Shown here: piece by piece, positions 1 through 7,781 of the stretch | How the letters are laid out: each line of letters opens with the position of its first letter | Position numbering within the stretch: position 1 is the stretch's first letter | Assembly: GCA_023443925.1 (NCBI GenBank) | Contig: JAEZSL010000350.1 | Span: forward strand, 1 to 27,251 | DNA: 27,251 bases | Direction: 5' to 3' | Source: Bacillota bacterium | GTDB taxonomy: Bacteria; Bacillota_A; Clostridia; Lachnospirales; Lachnospiraceae | Made by a program: the position numbers and the translations under genes | The notes under the pieces: generated by a model | Seen by the model: the letters and a program-made list of their open reading frames with translations, nothing else | The model's database searches: none | What the model was told of the DNA's origin: nothing

Positions 1-37
1 TTTTTACTATAGAAATTCTGGAAAATGCATGAAATTA

Positions 38-2374
38 CTACAACTTTTTTAATTTTGCAAAAGAAGCAAGCATTTTTTTGGTTCCAAAGTTACTAAAATC
101 CACTGTAACTTCATAATCTTTACCACCTGCATTGATATTTGTAACGATTCCAACCCCAAATTTAATATGCTGAACCGTATCACCGATTCCGTAGTCAATA
201 GAGCCTATCTTACTGCTTCCGAAATCTCTCGGAGCCGAAGAGGCATAAGGTTTTTGGAAAATAGTATCATTTAACTGGCTATGAGTATTGGTTCCCGCAG
301 CTTTTCGGGAGGCGGTATTTGCTAAGGCTTTATCCGGTGATAACCTGTCTTTCGTCTGCGGTGACAGACTCGAATAGGAATTACTTTTAAAGGGATTTGT
401 ATTAAAAGGATTGCGTTCCATCGTCAATAAATATCTGGGAATTTCATTAATAAACCGGGAAGGGCGGTTATACTGGGTTTCCCCCCGCAGCATACGCTGG
501 GTTGCCGCACTCATTCCCAGCCGCTTCATAGCCCTGGTAATTCCGACATAACATAAACGGCGTTCTTCTTCGATTTCTGTCTCCGGATTATCGGCATGAA
601 TGGACATGTAGCTTGGGAATATGCCTTCCTCCATCCCGCATAAATAGACATAAGGAAATTCCAGGCCTTTTGCACTGTGAAGGGTCATCAGCACTACCAT
701 GTTGTTGTCCTCTGTCAGATTGTCTATATCAGCTACCAGGGCGACTTCTTCCAGAAATTCACTTAAAGTAGGCGGTTCCAGTGCATTCTCTTCATAAGTT
801 TTTATCTTGCTTTTTAATTCCCCAATGATTTCAATCCGGTCTTCCGCATCTTCCTGGTCCCGGTCTTCCAGAGTTTCAATATATCCGGTAGCTTCCAGTA
901 TTTCCTCCATTAAATCGGTAAGACTGTAATCCGGTGAGGATAAATTAGACTTAAGTACCTCAATTAAACTGACAAAGGGTGATATTTTAGAAGCAGCACG
1001 GCCAAGAGCCGGGATGTATTCGGCCTGTTTTAAGGCTTCATAAAAACTGATGCCGTTTTTTATCGCATAATCATCTATTTTATCAATGGAAGCCAGCCCG
1101 ATTCCTCTTTTGGGAATATTAATAATTCGTTTGACTGCCAGGTTGTCCAGGCCATTGTCAATGGTTTTTAAATAGGAGAGCAGATCCTTAACTTCCTTTC
1201 TGGCATAGAAGTTAATGCTTCCGATTATTTTATAAGGAACATTTTTTAATATTAATTTTTCTTCAAATATACGGGACTGGGCATTAGTACGGTACAGAAT
1301 GGCAAAGTCCTGGTAAGTGGCTTCTCCGGAGGAAACCGTATGGGCAATTTCGTTTACAATGCAGTCAGCTTCTTCATAATCTCGCTCAAACTGAGTAAAA
1401 CGAACCGGTTCCCCTTCCATATTATCCGTCCATAAAGCTTTGTCTTTTCTCCCCATATTATTGCTGATCACTTCGTTGGCAGCTTCCAGAATCCGTTTTG
1501 TGGAACGGTAATTCTGTTCCAGTTTTATTACCAGGGCACCTGGATATTCTTTTTCAAAATTGAGGATATTATAAATGTTGGCACCGCGGAACTTATAGAT
1601 GGACTGGTCGTCATCACCAACAACGCAGAGGTTGTGTTCTCTTATTCCATCTTCATTGATCCCGTCTGCCATAAGGCTTATTAACTTAAACTGAGCCGTA
1701 TTGGTATCCTGATACTCATCCACCATAATATATCGAAAACGGTGCTGGTAATAGGTCAGAGCTTCTTTGCTGGTCTGAAACAGTTCCACAGTTTTGACAA
1801 TCAAATCGTCAAAGTCCAGAGCATTATTGGACTTAAGGCGTTTTTGGTATTCTTTATAGACCGTCGCAAACTTAGCTTTGGTAAAATCTCCAACGGCACG
1901 CAGTTCGTACTCTTCAGGAGAGATAAGTTCATCCTTGGCAGAGGAAATAATGGATAATAGAGTACGTTCCTTCAGATTTTTCGTATCAATATTCAGATGC
2001 TTGCATACTTCACGCATCAATGATTTCTGATCGTCAGAATCGTATATGGTAAAACTTCTGTCATAGCCAATATGGTCAATCCACCGCCTCAGAATTTTAA
2101 CGCAGGTGGAATGAAAAGTACTGACCCAAATATTTTCCGATCCGTAACCTACAATTTTATCTACGCGTTCCCGCATTTCTTTAGCAGCCTTGTTAGTAAA
2201 GGTCAAGGCCAGTATATTCCAGGGATTAACATCCCTGTGTTCCATCAGATATGCGATCCGGTGAGTCAGTACCCGGGTTTTACCCGAACCTGCACCGGCT
2301 AAAATAAGCAGCGGTCCTTTATCATGCTCCACGGCTTTTCGCTGTTCTTTATTAAGTGTATCATATATGCTCAT
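38..2374 (-). CDS. pcrA: ATP-dependent DNA helicase PcrA (UvrD/Rep superfamily 1)
   Basis: A 778-residue superfamily-1A 3'-5' DNA helicase acting in excision repair, replication restart and clearing RNA polymerase or RecA from DNA. Visible motifs are the Q-motif region LNKEQRKAV, Walker A AGAGSGKT at residues 26-33, motif II VDEYQDTN, motif III DDDQSIYKFRGAN, the motif V region TLHSAKGLEFPYVYL and motif VI EEERRLCYVGITRA. The C-terminal ~50 residues (GDTVQHIKFGVGIV...) form the Tudor-like domain that contacts RNA polymerase in Bacillus PcrA. Length is normal. An upstream in-frame GTG at 2386 lies inside the AGGTGG ribosome binding site, so the ATG at 2374 is the start (8-nt spacing). In Bacillus subtilis pcrA also lies near yerC, as here. 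Identification is firm. Confidence 0.96.
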   Translation of the reverse strand: MSIYDTLNKEQRKAVEHDKGPLLILAGAGSGKTRVLTHRIAYLMEHRDVNPWNILALTFTNKAAKEMRERVDKIVGYGSENIWVSTFHSTCVKILRRWIDHIGYDRSFTIYDSDDQKSLMREVCKHLNIDTKNLKERTLLSIISSAKDELISPEEYELRAVGDFTKAKFATVYKEYQKRLKSNNALDFDDLIVKTVELFQTSKEALTYYQHRFRYIMVDEYQDTNTAQFKLISLMADGINEDGIREHNLCVVGDDDQSIYKFRGANIYNILNFEKEYPGALVIKLEQNYRSTKRILEAANEVISNNMGRKDKALWTDNMEGEPVRFTQFERDYEEADCIVNEIAHTVSSGEATYQDFAILYRTNAQSRIFEEKLILKNVPYKIIGSINFYARKEVKDLLSYLKTIDNGLDNLAVKRIINIPKRGIGLASIDKIDDYAIKNGISFYEALKQAEYIPALGRAASKISPFVSLIEVLKSNLSSPDYSLTDLMEEILEATGYIETLEDRDQEDAEDRIEIIGELKSKIKTYEENALEPPTLSEFLEEVALVADIDNLTEDNNMVVLMTLHSAKGLEFPYVYLCGMEEGIFPSYMSIHADNPETEIEEERRLCYVGITRAMKRLGMSAATQRMLRGETQYNRPSRFINEIPRYLLTMERNPFNTNPFKSNSYSSLSPQTKDRLSPDKALANTASRKAAGTNTHSQLNDTIFQKPYASSAPRDFGSSKIGSIDYGIGDTVQHIKFGVGIVTNINAGGKDYEVTVDFSNFGTKKMLASFAKLKKL

Positions 2375-2481
2375 GTTTAATACCACCTGACTTTATGTAT
2401 TCGTGTATAGCTACGCATTCTCATAAGGATAACCGGTAAACTGAAGAACAATCCGCCGGTTAATTGCAAACATATGTTTAT

Positions 2482-2510
2482 ATTATATCATGAAAATAAA
2501 GTCTGTACAA
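2482..2510 (-). promoter_or_regulatory. Probable pcrA promoter
   Basis: On the minus strand a consensus -10 TATAAT (2482-2487) lies 17 bp from a weak -35 TTGTAC (2505-2510). The roughly 100-nt leader to the pcrA start contains a short inverted repeat (TAACCGG/CCGGTTA, 2430-2436 and 2456-2462). Confidence 0.5.
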
Positions 2511-2699
2511 CCCATAGTTTTACCGGACAAATATTAAGTCTGTTTAAGTTTATGATGGGAGGTACATTCGGAGTGGTATCTGATTTTGGAGTCAGCAGTT
2601 CTCTTCTGGAGTAATGTGGTACCTGGTGTAATGCCGGTTTGTGCCGGTAGAACTATAATTAAATCAATTCTTACGATTGATTCATTCTTTTCAAACGCA

Positions 2700-2751
2700 A
2701 TAACCAGTAAAGACTCCGATGCTGCCAAATTCTTCTGGAGACATAAAATCA
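2700..2751 (-). other. Possible very short ORF or degraded gene start
   Basis: On the minus strand GAGGTG is followed 4-5 nt later by ATG, opening a 17-codon frame (MSPEEFGSIGVFTGYCV, stop TGA). An overlapping frame starting at a GTG inside the same ribosome binding site stays open for about 72 codons to 2534. It has no recognisable family and could be the frameshifted rest of a decayed gene. A TTGACA (2793-2798) lies 17 bp from TTGAAT upstream, a possible promoter. The remaining bases between pcrA and the DUF1836 gene hold only the promoters listed here. Confidence 0.2.
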
Positions 2752-2942
2752 CCTCAATAATAATATAAGATTCAAACCGGAATGGGTATTGCTGTCAACA
2801 TTTAAAATGTATATTTTTACAAAATGATATTTTAGCTGGGTTCATAAAATAATGTGTTGTAATTATAATGTATCAAAGTTACGAAGAATGAAATAATATG
2901 AAGAATATAGTAAAAGATATAGAGGATAAAGTAAAATATCTG

Positions 2943-2971
2943 TTTACATCTAGTATTAAATACTATATAAT
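2943..2971 (+). promoter_or_regulatory. Promoter of the DUF1836 gene with a palindrome in its spacer
   Basis: TTTACA (2943-2948), a 17-bp spacer and a consensus TATAAT (2966-2971) sit just before the gene. The spacer contains the perfect 15-bp palindrome TAGTATTAAATACTA (2951-2965), well placed for a repressor. A second candidate promoter lies upstream: TTCATA (2841-2846), 17 bp, TATAAT (2864-2869). Confidence 0.6.
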
Positions 2972-2991
2972 AAACGGGAGAGGTGATAACG

Positions 2992-3615
2992 GTGGATATG
3001 AGTAATGAAGAATGCTTACAAAGTTTAATCGAAAGTATCAGAAAACTGGATTATATAAATCCCGATGAGATTCCTAATATAGATTTATATATGGATCAGG
3101 TTACTACATTCATGGATGAGCATTTAAAATCTTCCAAGCGTTTTAGTGAAGATAAGCTTCTTACCAAAACCATGATTAATAACTATACAAAAAATGAGTT
3201 GTTGCCACCGCCTAACAAAAAGAAATATTCGAAAGAACATATTCTGTTATTGATCTTTATATATTATTTTAAAAATATATTGACCATTAGTGATATTCAG
3301 CATATCTTTAATCCCCTGACGGAAAAGTATTACGGCAAAGGTGCTGATATCGGTCTGGAAGCAATTTATAAAGAAGTGTTCAGTTATGAGAAGGACCAAA
3401 TGGATAACCTGTTAAAGGATGTTGTCCGCAAGTTCAACAAATCCAGGGAAACCTTTCCGGATGTGGCTTCTGAAGAGGAACGGGAATTTTTAAATACATT
3501 TTCATTTATCTGTATGTTAAGTTTTGATGTTTATGTGAAGAAGCAGATGATTGAAAAATTAATCGATGAATCTATACTGGATAAAAAGAAAGATAAAGAA
3601 AAGAAAAAAGATTAA
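2992..3615 (+). CDS. DUF1836 domain-containing protein (putative HTH regulator)
   Basis: A 207-residue soluble protein of the DUF1836 family, common in Firmicutes and generally regarded as a MerR/HTH-like DNA-binding family of unknown target. The N-terminal part around residues 45-105 (TKTMINNYTKNELLPPPNKKKYSKEHI, then a hydrophobic helix) matches the family pattern, in which a helix-turn-helix is followed by YSxEHIxxLxxI. The C-terminus ends in a lysine-rich tail. Three starts are possible: GTG 2983 overlaps the GGGAGAGG site and is rejected, GTG 2992 has 9-nt spacing and is chosen, and ATG 2998 has 15 nt. The palindrome in its promoter suggests autoregulation (inference). It has its own terminator and stands alone between two minus-strand genes. 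Confidence 0.8.
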   Translation: MDMSNEECLQSLIESIRKLDYINPDEIPNIDLYMDQVTTFMDEHLKSSKRFSEDKLLTKTMINNYTKNELLPPPNKKKYSKEHILLLIFIYYFKNILTISDIQHIFNPLTEKYYGKGADIGLEAIYKEVFSYEKDQMDNLLKDVVRKFNKSRETFPDVASEEEREFLNTFSFICMLSFDVYVKKQMIEKLIDESILDKKKDKEKKKD

Positions 3616-3660
3616 AGAATTAGAATTTATTAATAGCATATAAAAATGAGAACTAGTATT

Positions 3661-3705
3661 AAAAAACCCTCCAGGCTTAAACCGGCTTAAACCTGGAGGG
3701 TTTTT
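3661..3705. terminator. Bidirectional rho-independent terminator
   Basis: Stem CCCTCCAGG (3667-3675) pairs with CCTGGAGGG (3692-3700). It is flanked by six A on the left and five T on the right, so it can end both the DUF1836 transcript (+) and the yerC transcript (-). Confidence 0.9.
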
Positions 3706-3723
3706 ACATAAAATTTTCTTAAG

Positions 3724-4029
3724 TTATTCATTACCGTCTTTGGATTCGGATATTCTGGAAAATACCATATCATAACCATCTTTACCGTAGTTAAGAGAAC
3801 GGTTCACCCGGCTTATGGTCGCGGTTGAAGCACCTGTTTTTTCTGCGATTTCCAGATAGGTCTTATGATTACGCAGCATACGTGCAACTTCAAAACGCTG
3901 GGAAAGGGATAACAGTTCGTTTACAGTACAAATATCTTCAAAGAAAGTATAGCATTCTTCCGAATTTTTCAAACTTAAAATTGCTTCAAATAAATGGTCC
4001 ACGGCAGAAGTTCTGATATTTTTGCTCAT
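3724..4029 (-). CDS. yerC: YerC/YecD family TrpR-related protein
   Basis: A 101-residue protein of the YerC/YecD family, which shares the TrpR helical fold. The segment VNELLSLSQRFEVARMLRNHKTYLEIAEKTGASTATISRVNRSLNYG is the family core, with a helix-turn-helix in which GASTATISRVNR is the recognition helix. Length fits the family. The start is supported by AGGAGATGG just upstream (mRNA sense). It is likely a small DNA-binding regulator; its targets are not known from the sequence. In Bacillus the gene is near pcrA, and here it lies 1.7 kb away on the same strand with the DUF1836 gene inverted between them. A palindrome upstream (4041-4061) may be its own operator (inference). Confidence 0.9.
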   Translation of the reverse strand: MSKNIRTSAVDHLFEAILSLKNSEECYTFFEDICTVNELLSLSQRFEVARMLRNHKTYLEIAEKTGASTATISRVNRSLNYGKDGYDMVFSRISESKDGNE

Positions 4030-4040
4030 ATTTCCATCTC

Positions 4041-4061
4041 CTGTTAAGTGTATTTTAACAG
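4041..4061 (-). promoter_or_regulatory. Palindrome in the yerC leader, possible operator
   Basis: CTGTTAA and TTAACAG form 7-bp perfect arms separated by 7 bp, beginning at the yerC ribosome binding site. A further TTTTAACAC copy lies at 4067-4075, so the half-site TTAACA occurs three times in 35 bp. A -10 like TATACT overlaps this block on the minus strand. Confidence 0.4.
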
Positions 4062-4189
4062 TATAATTTTAACACGATAAAGTCGTAAAGTAAAGCATTA
4101 TTTTCCATGGTTGGAACAGGCTTAGATACTGGGGTTAAGAGATTTTATTTTTCAGTTTTTCGTTGTTCTGATTAGGAAGATTCTTTAGA

Positions 4190-4325
4190 ATTGAAACTCA
4201 AAGTAGTTTAGAGTTGGAACGTAGCCGGATATCTTGATAGAAAAAGAGGAGGGGCCAGCAGGTTATCCTGCTGGCCGATTTTATGAAAAAAAGTCTATGT
4301 TAGCAAGGTGGGGAACCTTGTTTTT
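4190..4325 (+). ncRNA. Candidate structured transcript ending in a terminator
   Basis: No gene with a convincing start is seen from 4062 to 4580. The stretch contains AACTC/GAGTT complementary arms, a perfect 10-bp GC-rich hairpin (GGCCAGCAGG 4253-4262 with CCTGCTGGCC 4267-4276, loop TTAT), and CAAGGT (4304-4309) pairing with ACCTTG (4315-4320) followed by five T (4321-4325). The order of helices and final U-tract looks like a small RNA or a leader. It matches no riboswitch or 6S RNA consensus I recognise. Downstream, AAAGGAGG (4398-4405) is followed by a TTG-started 13-codon frame (4410-4451), possibly a leader peptide. Confidence 0.3.
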
Positions 4326-4514
4326 ATCTTATGAATTAAGTATACCGTTCATATGTGTACAAGGTTTGATTATATTGTTAAATTATTGTGAATATTTAAA
4401 GGAGGTTTTTTGCTAAAAGGATTTAAGCGGTATTATGTTATCTTTTTATAAAGCAAAGTATATAATTACGATCATCGGATTTAACATCATTCCGGGTCAG
4501 GAAAGAATTTAATA

Positions 4515-4543
4515 TTGCCAGTTGGAAGTATCTGTATTACAAT
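4515..4543 (+). promoter_or_regulatory. Promoter of the two-gene unknown operon
   Basis: TTGCCA (4515-4520), 17-bp spacer, TACAAT (4538-4543). Each box matches consensus at five of six positions. The leader to the next start is about 30 nt. Confidence 0.6.
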
Positions 4544-4580
4544 AAAGGTGGGACAAGTATAAATAAAAGGGGATTTACTA

Positions 4581-5105
4581 ATGGACAATGAGTTGGATAA
4601 AGTACCGCTGCTTTATTCTGCAGGTACGCTATTAGCTTATAAAATAGCCAAAAGATACTATAAAAAACACTTCGTTTGGTGTACAACGGATTTTAGTTCA
4701 AAAAAACAGCCGGTTACTTCGAATCCGCTGACCATCTGCCGTAGATATCTGGAACAGATTATAACCAGTGACCGTCATACGGTAGAAATAGATAAAAATA
4801 TAGTCGGAATCTTAACAGGAGCAAAAATTAATTTCGACAAGGGAATTATTAATGAAGAGCAGTATAATAAAATTAAAAATATGGTAGCTTGTGCGGAGTA
4901 TGAGTCCTTTTTTCCTGTCATATACATAATATATACAGAAAGAGTGAAACATAAATGCAGAAGAGCCAGTAAAGAGGAATGCGCCAGCGATACATCACTG
5001 GAATATAAAATTGAAAACTTGGAAGACGGGGAATTTGGCATAATTAGTTTATATGATATTTTGTACGGTTTAATTGATTTTGATAACAGAGAGGCCGGTG
5101 ACTGA
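4581..5105 (+). CDS. Uncharacterised protein, first gene of a coupled pair
   Basis: A 174-residue protein of unknown function with no signal peptide or membrane segment, so probably cytoplasmic. It starts with a GGGG-type ribosome binding site at 8-nt spacing. Distinctive parts are YSAGTLLAYKIAKRYYKKHFVWCTTDF near the N-terminus (residues 12-38), SNPLTICRRYLEQI, EIDKNIVGILTGAKINFDKGIINEEQY, then FFPVIYIIYTERV and a KIENLEDGEFGIISL tail. From memory, similar architecture occurs in hypothetical proteins of accessory regions, but I cannot name a family and no catalytic motif is certain. Four cysteines (C34, C53, C101, C124 approx.) are spaced irregularly. Its stop is one base from the next start, so the two are translated together. 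Confidence 0.7.
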   Translation: MDNELDKVPLLYSAGTLLAYKIAKRYYKKHFVWCTTDFSSKKQPVTSNPLTICRRYLEQIITSDRHTVEIDKNIVGILTGAKINFDKGIINEEQYNKIKNMVACAEYESFFPVIYIIYTERVKHKCRRASKEECASDTSLEYKIENLEDGEFGIISLYDILYGLIDFDNREAGD

Positions 5106-5106
5106 T

Positions 5107-5478
5107 ATGAGTGATTTTATTATAGATGGAAAACAGGGAAATAAATCCTTAAGAATGGCAAGTATAAAAAAGCGCGGCAAATCAGAAAAAAAATCAGGTA
5201 TTTTACGAAAACCTTCGGAAGCTTTTCAACTCGAGGATATGCTGGACATAGTAACTCTGGTCAATATAGGGCTTAAAGGTGAGAAACTGCCAAAAGTAAA
5301 CAATGCCAGAGTATTATCCTGTGCCGAAAGAATCATACATCTGAGCAGCAGACCTGAAACAAGAGATCGGGCGGAATTAATGATCAGAAATCTGAACCAC
5401 AAGATTGTTACGGAAAATAGGCGGGTATGTAACCGGCGTGAAGGAAAACGACTTTATGATGACTTAATGCAGAGTTGA
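5107..5478 (+). CDS. Uncharacterised small basic protein, second gene of the pair
   Basis: A 123-residue protein rich in lysine and arginine, with a basic N-terminal stretch (MASIKKRGKSEKKSGILRKPSEAF, roughly residues 18-41) and two predicted helical parts (QLEDMLDIVTLVNIGLKGEKLPKV; RDRAELMIRNLNHKI). No known domain is recognised. The chosen ATG follows the upstream TGA by one base (TGATATG), which fits translational coupling. An in-frame upstream start at 5074 lies inside the previous gene and lacks a ribosome binding site. The basic character suggests nucleic-acid or partner-protein binding (inference). With the upstream gene it could form a two-component toxin-antitoxin or defence-type unit, but nothing in the sequence proves that. 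Confidence 0.65.
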   Translation: MSDFIIDGKQGNKSLRMASIKKRGKSEKKSGILRKPSEAFQLEDMLDIVTLVNIGLKGEKLPKVNNARVLSCAERIIHLSSRPETRDRAELMIRNLNHKIVTENRRVCNRREGKRLYDDLMQS

Positions 5479-5621
5479 CTTTAATATTTTTTGTAACGGT
5501 TCTACGAAAAGAGTTATAAAACAGGGGGATCATCGTAGAAGAGGAAAGACCTATTGACTTCTTAATTATAATCTTAGACTAATTATTAATAAATAAAATA
5601 TAAATAAAAGCCATAACGTGA

Positions 5622-5678
5622 AATGCACCCCAAATGTTATATTTCAGATCATAATTAACATTTGGAGGTGTATTTTTT
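5622..5678 (+). terminator. Terminator of the unknown pair
   Basis: Left arm ATGCACCCCAAATGTTA (5623-5639) pairs with the arm TAACATTTGGAGGTGTA (5656-5672) with one bulge and one wobble, followed by a six-T run (5673-5678). An extra inverted repeat TTCTACGA/TCGTAGAA (5500-5507, 5533-5540) lies between the gene and this terminator. Confidence 0.7.
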
Positions 5679-5731
5679 GATGCATTTTTCGATTTGAGAA
5701 TGAAAATTAACATTAAATATAGTATAGTGAT

Positions 5732-6127
5732 CTATTTGCCTTTTTTCAAGGCTTCTGTATCAATTCCAGCCTGTTTTAAGGCAGTTTCTGCCGCATTTAA
5801 AACAGCCTTGCATGTGATGGTAGCTCCGGATATGGCGTCTATGTCCAGGCTTTGCTTCGCTATGATGGTTTTCGCCATTCTGGGAGCAGCAGTACCGCCG
5901 ATCTCCGGGCTTTCTGTTGATGCGTCTACTCTTAAGGTACCTATTTTACCATTTTCGGTAGCCGTTATCTCCACCGTGACGTCACCGCCATACCCAACGG
6001 CAGAAGCCGAATATTTCTTATTTGCCGGATCTTTAGAAGTAGTTAAGCTGCATCCGGTTAAAAATAACCCTAATATGCTGACAACTAGAATGCATCGTTT
6101 CATTTGCTTAAACATTATAAATTTCAT
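5732..6127 (-). CDS. FMN-binding domain lipoprotein
   Basis: A 131-residue exported lipoprotein. It has a charged start, a hydrophobic segment and the lipobox LTGC with Cys26 as the lipidated residue, followed by a single FMN_bind-type domain. The motif SGATIT (residues 100-105) fits the flavinylation signature [ST]-G-A-T-x-T, in which the last threonine (Thr105) receives FMN through a phosphodiester bond made by an ApbE flavin transferase. The domain also shows YGGDVTVEITATENGKI and GTAAPRMAKTII. It probably carries electrons on the outer face of the membrane. No apbE or electron-transfer operon lies in this window. ATG 6127 is chosen because GGGAGG lies 7 nt upstream, whereas ATG 6133 is too close. 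Confidence 0.85.
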   Translation of the reverse strand: MKFIMFKQMKRCILVVSILGLFLTGCSLTTSKDPANKKYSASAVGYGGDVTVEITATENGKIGTLRVDASTESPEIGGTAAPRMAKTIIAKQSLDIDAISGATITCKAVLNAAETALKQAGIDTEALKKGK

Positions 6128-6302
6128 ATACATGCCTCCCGAATAAAAAAATCAATCATCTGGTATTATTATTAACAATTCTGGTTATTTCACACTGGCT
6201 AATTTCTGGTTTTGATGAGAGAAGCTGAAAAGGTAAAATTAATAAAGAATCTATGTTATTTATAAGAATTTTATTAAATTTTTGATGATACTGCCATCCT
6301 TA

Positions 6303-6336
6303 TTAACATACCTGTATTAAAGTGTTATAATACACT
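6303..6336 (+). promoter_or_regulatory. Promoter of the aldo/keto reductase with an inverted repeat over the -10
   Basis: TTAACA (6303-6308), 17 bp, TATAAT (6326-6331). The -10 box is centred in the inverted repeat AGTGT-TATAAT-ACACT (6321-6336), a placement typical of repressor sites. The rest of 6128-6443 shows nothing else clear. Confidence 0.6.
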
Positions 6337-6443
6337 AAATACATAATATATGGGTAATAAAGTACGATTTTAAGAAATGGAAAGTAAGAATACTATTTGG
6401 GTATGAATTAGAATAATCCATGAAAGGAAGGTATAATGAAATC

Positions 6444-7634
6444 ATGTTGACAAGAACAAATAATAAAAACGGTGATAATCTTTCCATACTTGGGTTTGGA
6501 TGCATGCGTTTTCCGACCAAGGGAGGAAATATTGATGAGCCAAGAGCTACGGCAATGGTGCGGGATGCAATCGAGCAGGGGGTAAATTACTTTGATACGG
6601 CCTATATCTATCACGGAGGAAAAAGTGAATCCTTCCTTGGGTCAGCACTAGCCGGCGGATACCGGAAAAGGGTTAAAATTGCAACGAAACTTCCGCCCTT
6701 TATGGTAAAAAAATTGGATAATGCAAAAAAAATCTTTGCAAATCAGCTGGCCAGGCTGCAGACAGACTATATCGACTATTACCTTCTTCATATGCTTACG
6801 GATAAACCAATGTTTGACCGTCTTGCGGAACTTGGTGTTATGGAATGGCTGGAAGATTTAAAAAAGGCTGGAACCATTAAAAATATCGGATTTTCTTTTC
6901 ATGGCGGGAAAGCAGATTTTGAAAAAATTGTTAAAGCTTATCCCTGGGATTTCTGCCAGATCCAGTACAATTATATGGATGAAAATAATCAGGCTACCAA
7001 ATCCGGCTTACAGCTTGCGGCCAGCCTTGGGTTGCCGGTAATTATTATGGAGCCTTTAAGGGGCGGGAAACTGGTAAATAGCTTACCGCCGGAAGTAACC
7101 AAGACATTTAAAAGCTATGACGCTAATCGAAGTCCTGCCGAATGGGCTCTTAAGTGGGTATGGAATCACCCGGAAGCAACAGTGCTGTTATCCGGTATGA
7201 GCACCGAAGAACAGATTGCTGATAATATCCGTATTGCCAGTACCACAGAAGCAAATTCCCTCAGCAAGGAAGAATTGGATATCTTTGATAAAGTTAAGAC
7301 GGTAATGAGAGAGAAGACCAAAATTCCATGTACCGCCTGTGGTTATTGTATGCCATGTCCAGCGGGAGTGGATATACCGGGATGTTTCTCTTGCTATAAT
7401 GACAAATACCTGTTAAATGATAAAGCCATGCGGTGGAAATACATGCAGACGCTGGGAGCCATATCTGTAAAACCAGCCAATGCATCCCAGTGCGTAGAGT
7501 GCGGGAAATGTGAATCCCACTGTCCTCAGAACATAGCCATCCGCTCTCAGCTTAAAACTGTGAGCAAGGAAATGGAAGGTATCTTTTATAAACCTATCGT
7601 AGGTATTGCAAGAAAATTAATGAGAGTTCGATAA
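6444..7634 (+). CDS. Aldo/keto reductase with C-terminal ferredoxin-like [4Fe-4S] domain
   Basis: A 396-residue cytoplasmic oxidoreductase. Residues ~1-280 form an aldo/keto reductase barrel: GFGCMRFP at the N-terminus, YFDTAYIYHGGKSE with the catalytic Asp and Tyr, KIATKLPP with the Lys, YIDYYLLHML, and the phosphate-binding end SGMSTEEQIADN. The tail carries two iron-sulfur motifs: CTACGYCMPCP (Cys296, 299, 302, 305) followed by GVDIP, and CVECGKCESHCP (Cys350, 353, 356, 360). This fusion is a known anaerobe family (COG1453-type). It suggests electron exchange with ferredoxin rather than a simple NADPH carbonyl reductase (inference; substrate unknown). ATG 6444 follows AAGGAAGG at 12 nt, and an earlier in-frame ATG at 6420 has no ribosome binding site. 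Confidence 0.92.
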   Translation: MLTRTNNKNGDNLSILGFGCMRFPTKGGNIDEPRATAMVRDAIEQGVNYFDTAYIYHGGKSESFLGSALAGGYRKRVKIATKLPPFMVKKLDNAKKIFANQLARLQTDYIDYYLLHMLTDKPMFDRLAELGVMEWLEDLKKAGTIKNIGFSFHGGKADFEKIVKAYPWDFCQIQYNYMDENNQATKSGLQLAASLGLPVIIMEPLRGGKLVNSLPPEVTKTFKSYDANRSPAEWALKWVWNHPEATVLLSGMSTEEQIADNIRIASTTEANSLSKEELDIFDKVKTVMREKTKIPCTACGYCMPCPAGVDIPGCFSCYNDKYLLNDKAMRWKYMQTLGAISVKPANASQCVECGKCESHCPQNIAIRSQLKTVSKEMEGIFYKPIVGIARKLMRVR

Positions 7635-7664
7635 CGAAGCGGACTAGGGAGCTGGAGGGATTAG

Positions 7665-7781
7665 GTGTGTAATACTTTGCATCCAGCCTAAAATAGTATA
7701 TGTAATACCTTGATTAACCAACCTAAATTAGTATATGTAATACTTTGATTAACCAACCAAACTTAATGTTGTATGTAATAC
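7665..7781. repeat. 35-bp tandem repeat, about 3.3 copies
   Basis: Two near-identical 35-bp units (7696-7730 and 7731-7765, both starting GTATATGTAATAC and containing TTGATTAACCAACC) are preceded by a diverged copy (from 7665, GTGTGTAATACTTTG) and followed by a partial one (to about 7781). The array is AT-rich, noncoding and lies between the reductase stop and the terminator. Confidence 0.8.

Noticed and set aside
4234..4416. 60-codon plus-strand frame after the yerC leader
   Set aside because: It runs through a perfect hairpin and a terminator, lacks a good start, and its composition does not look like protein.
5694..6146. 150-codon plus-strand frame opposite the FMN-binding lipoprotein
   Set aside because: The minus-strand frame has a lipobox, flavin motif and ribosome binding site; the plus frame has none.
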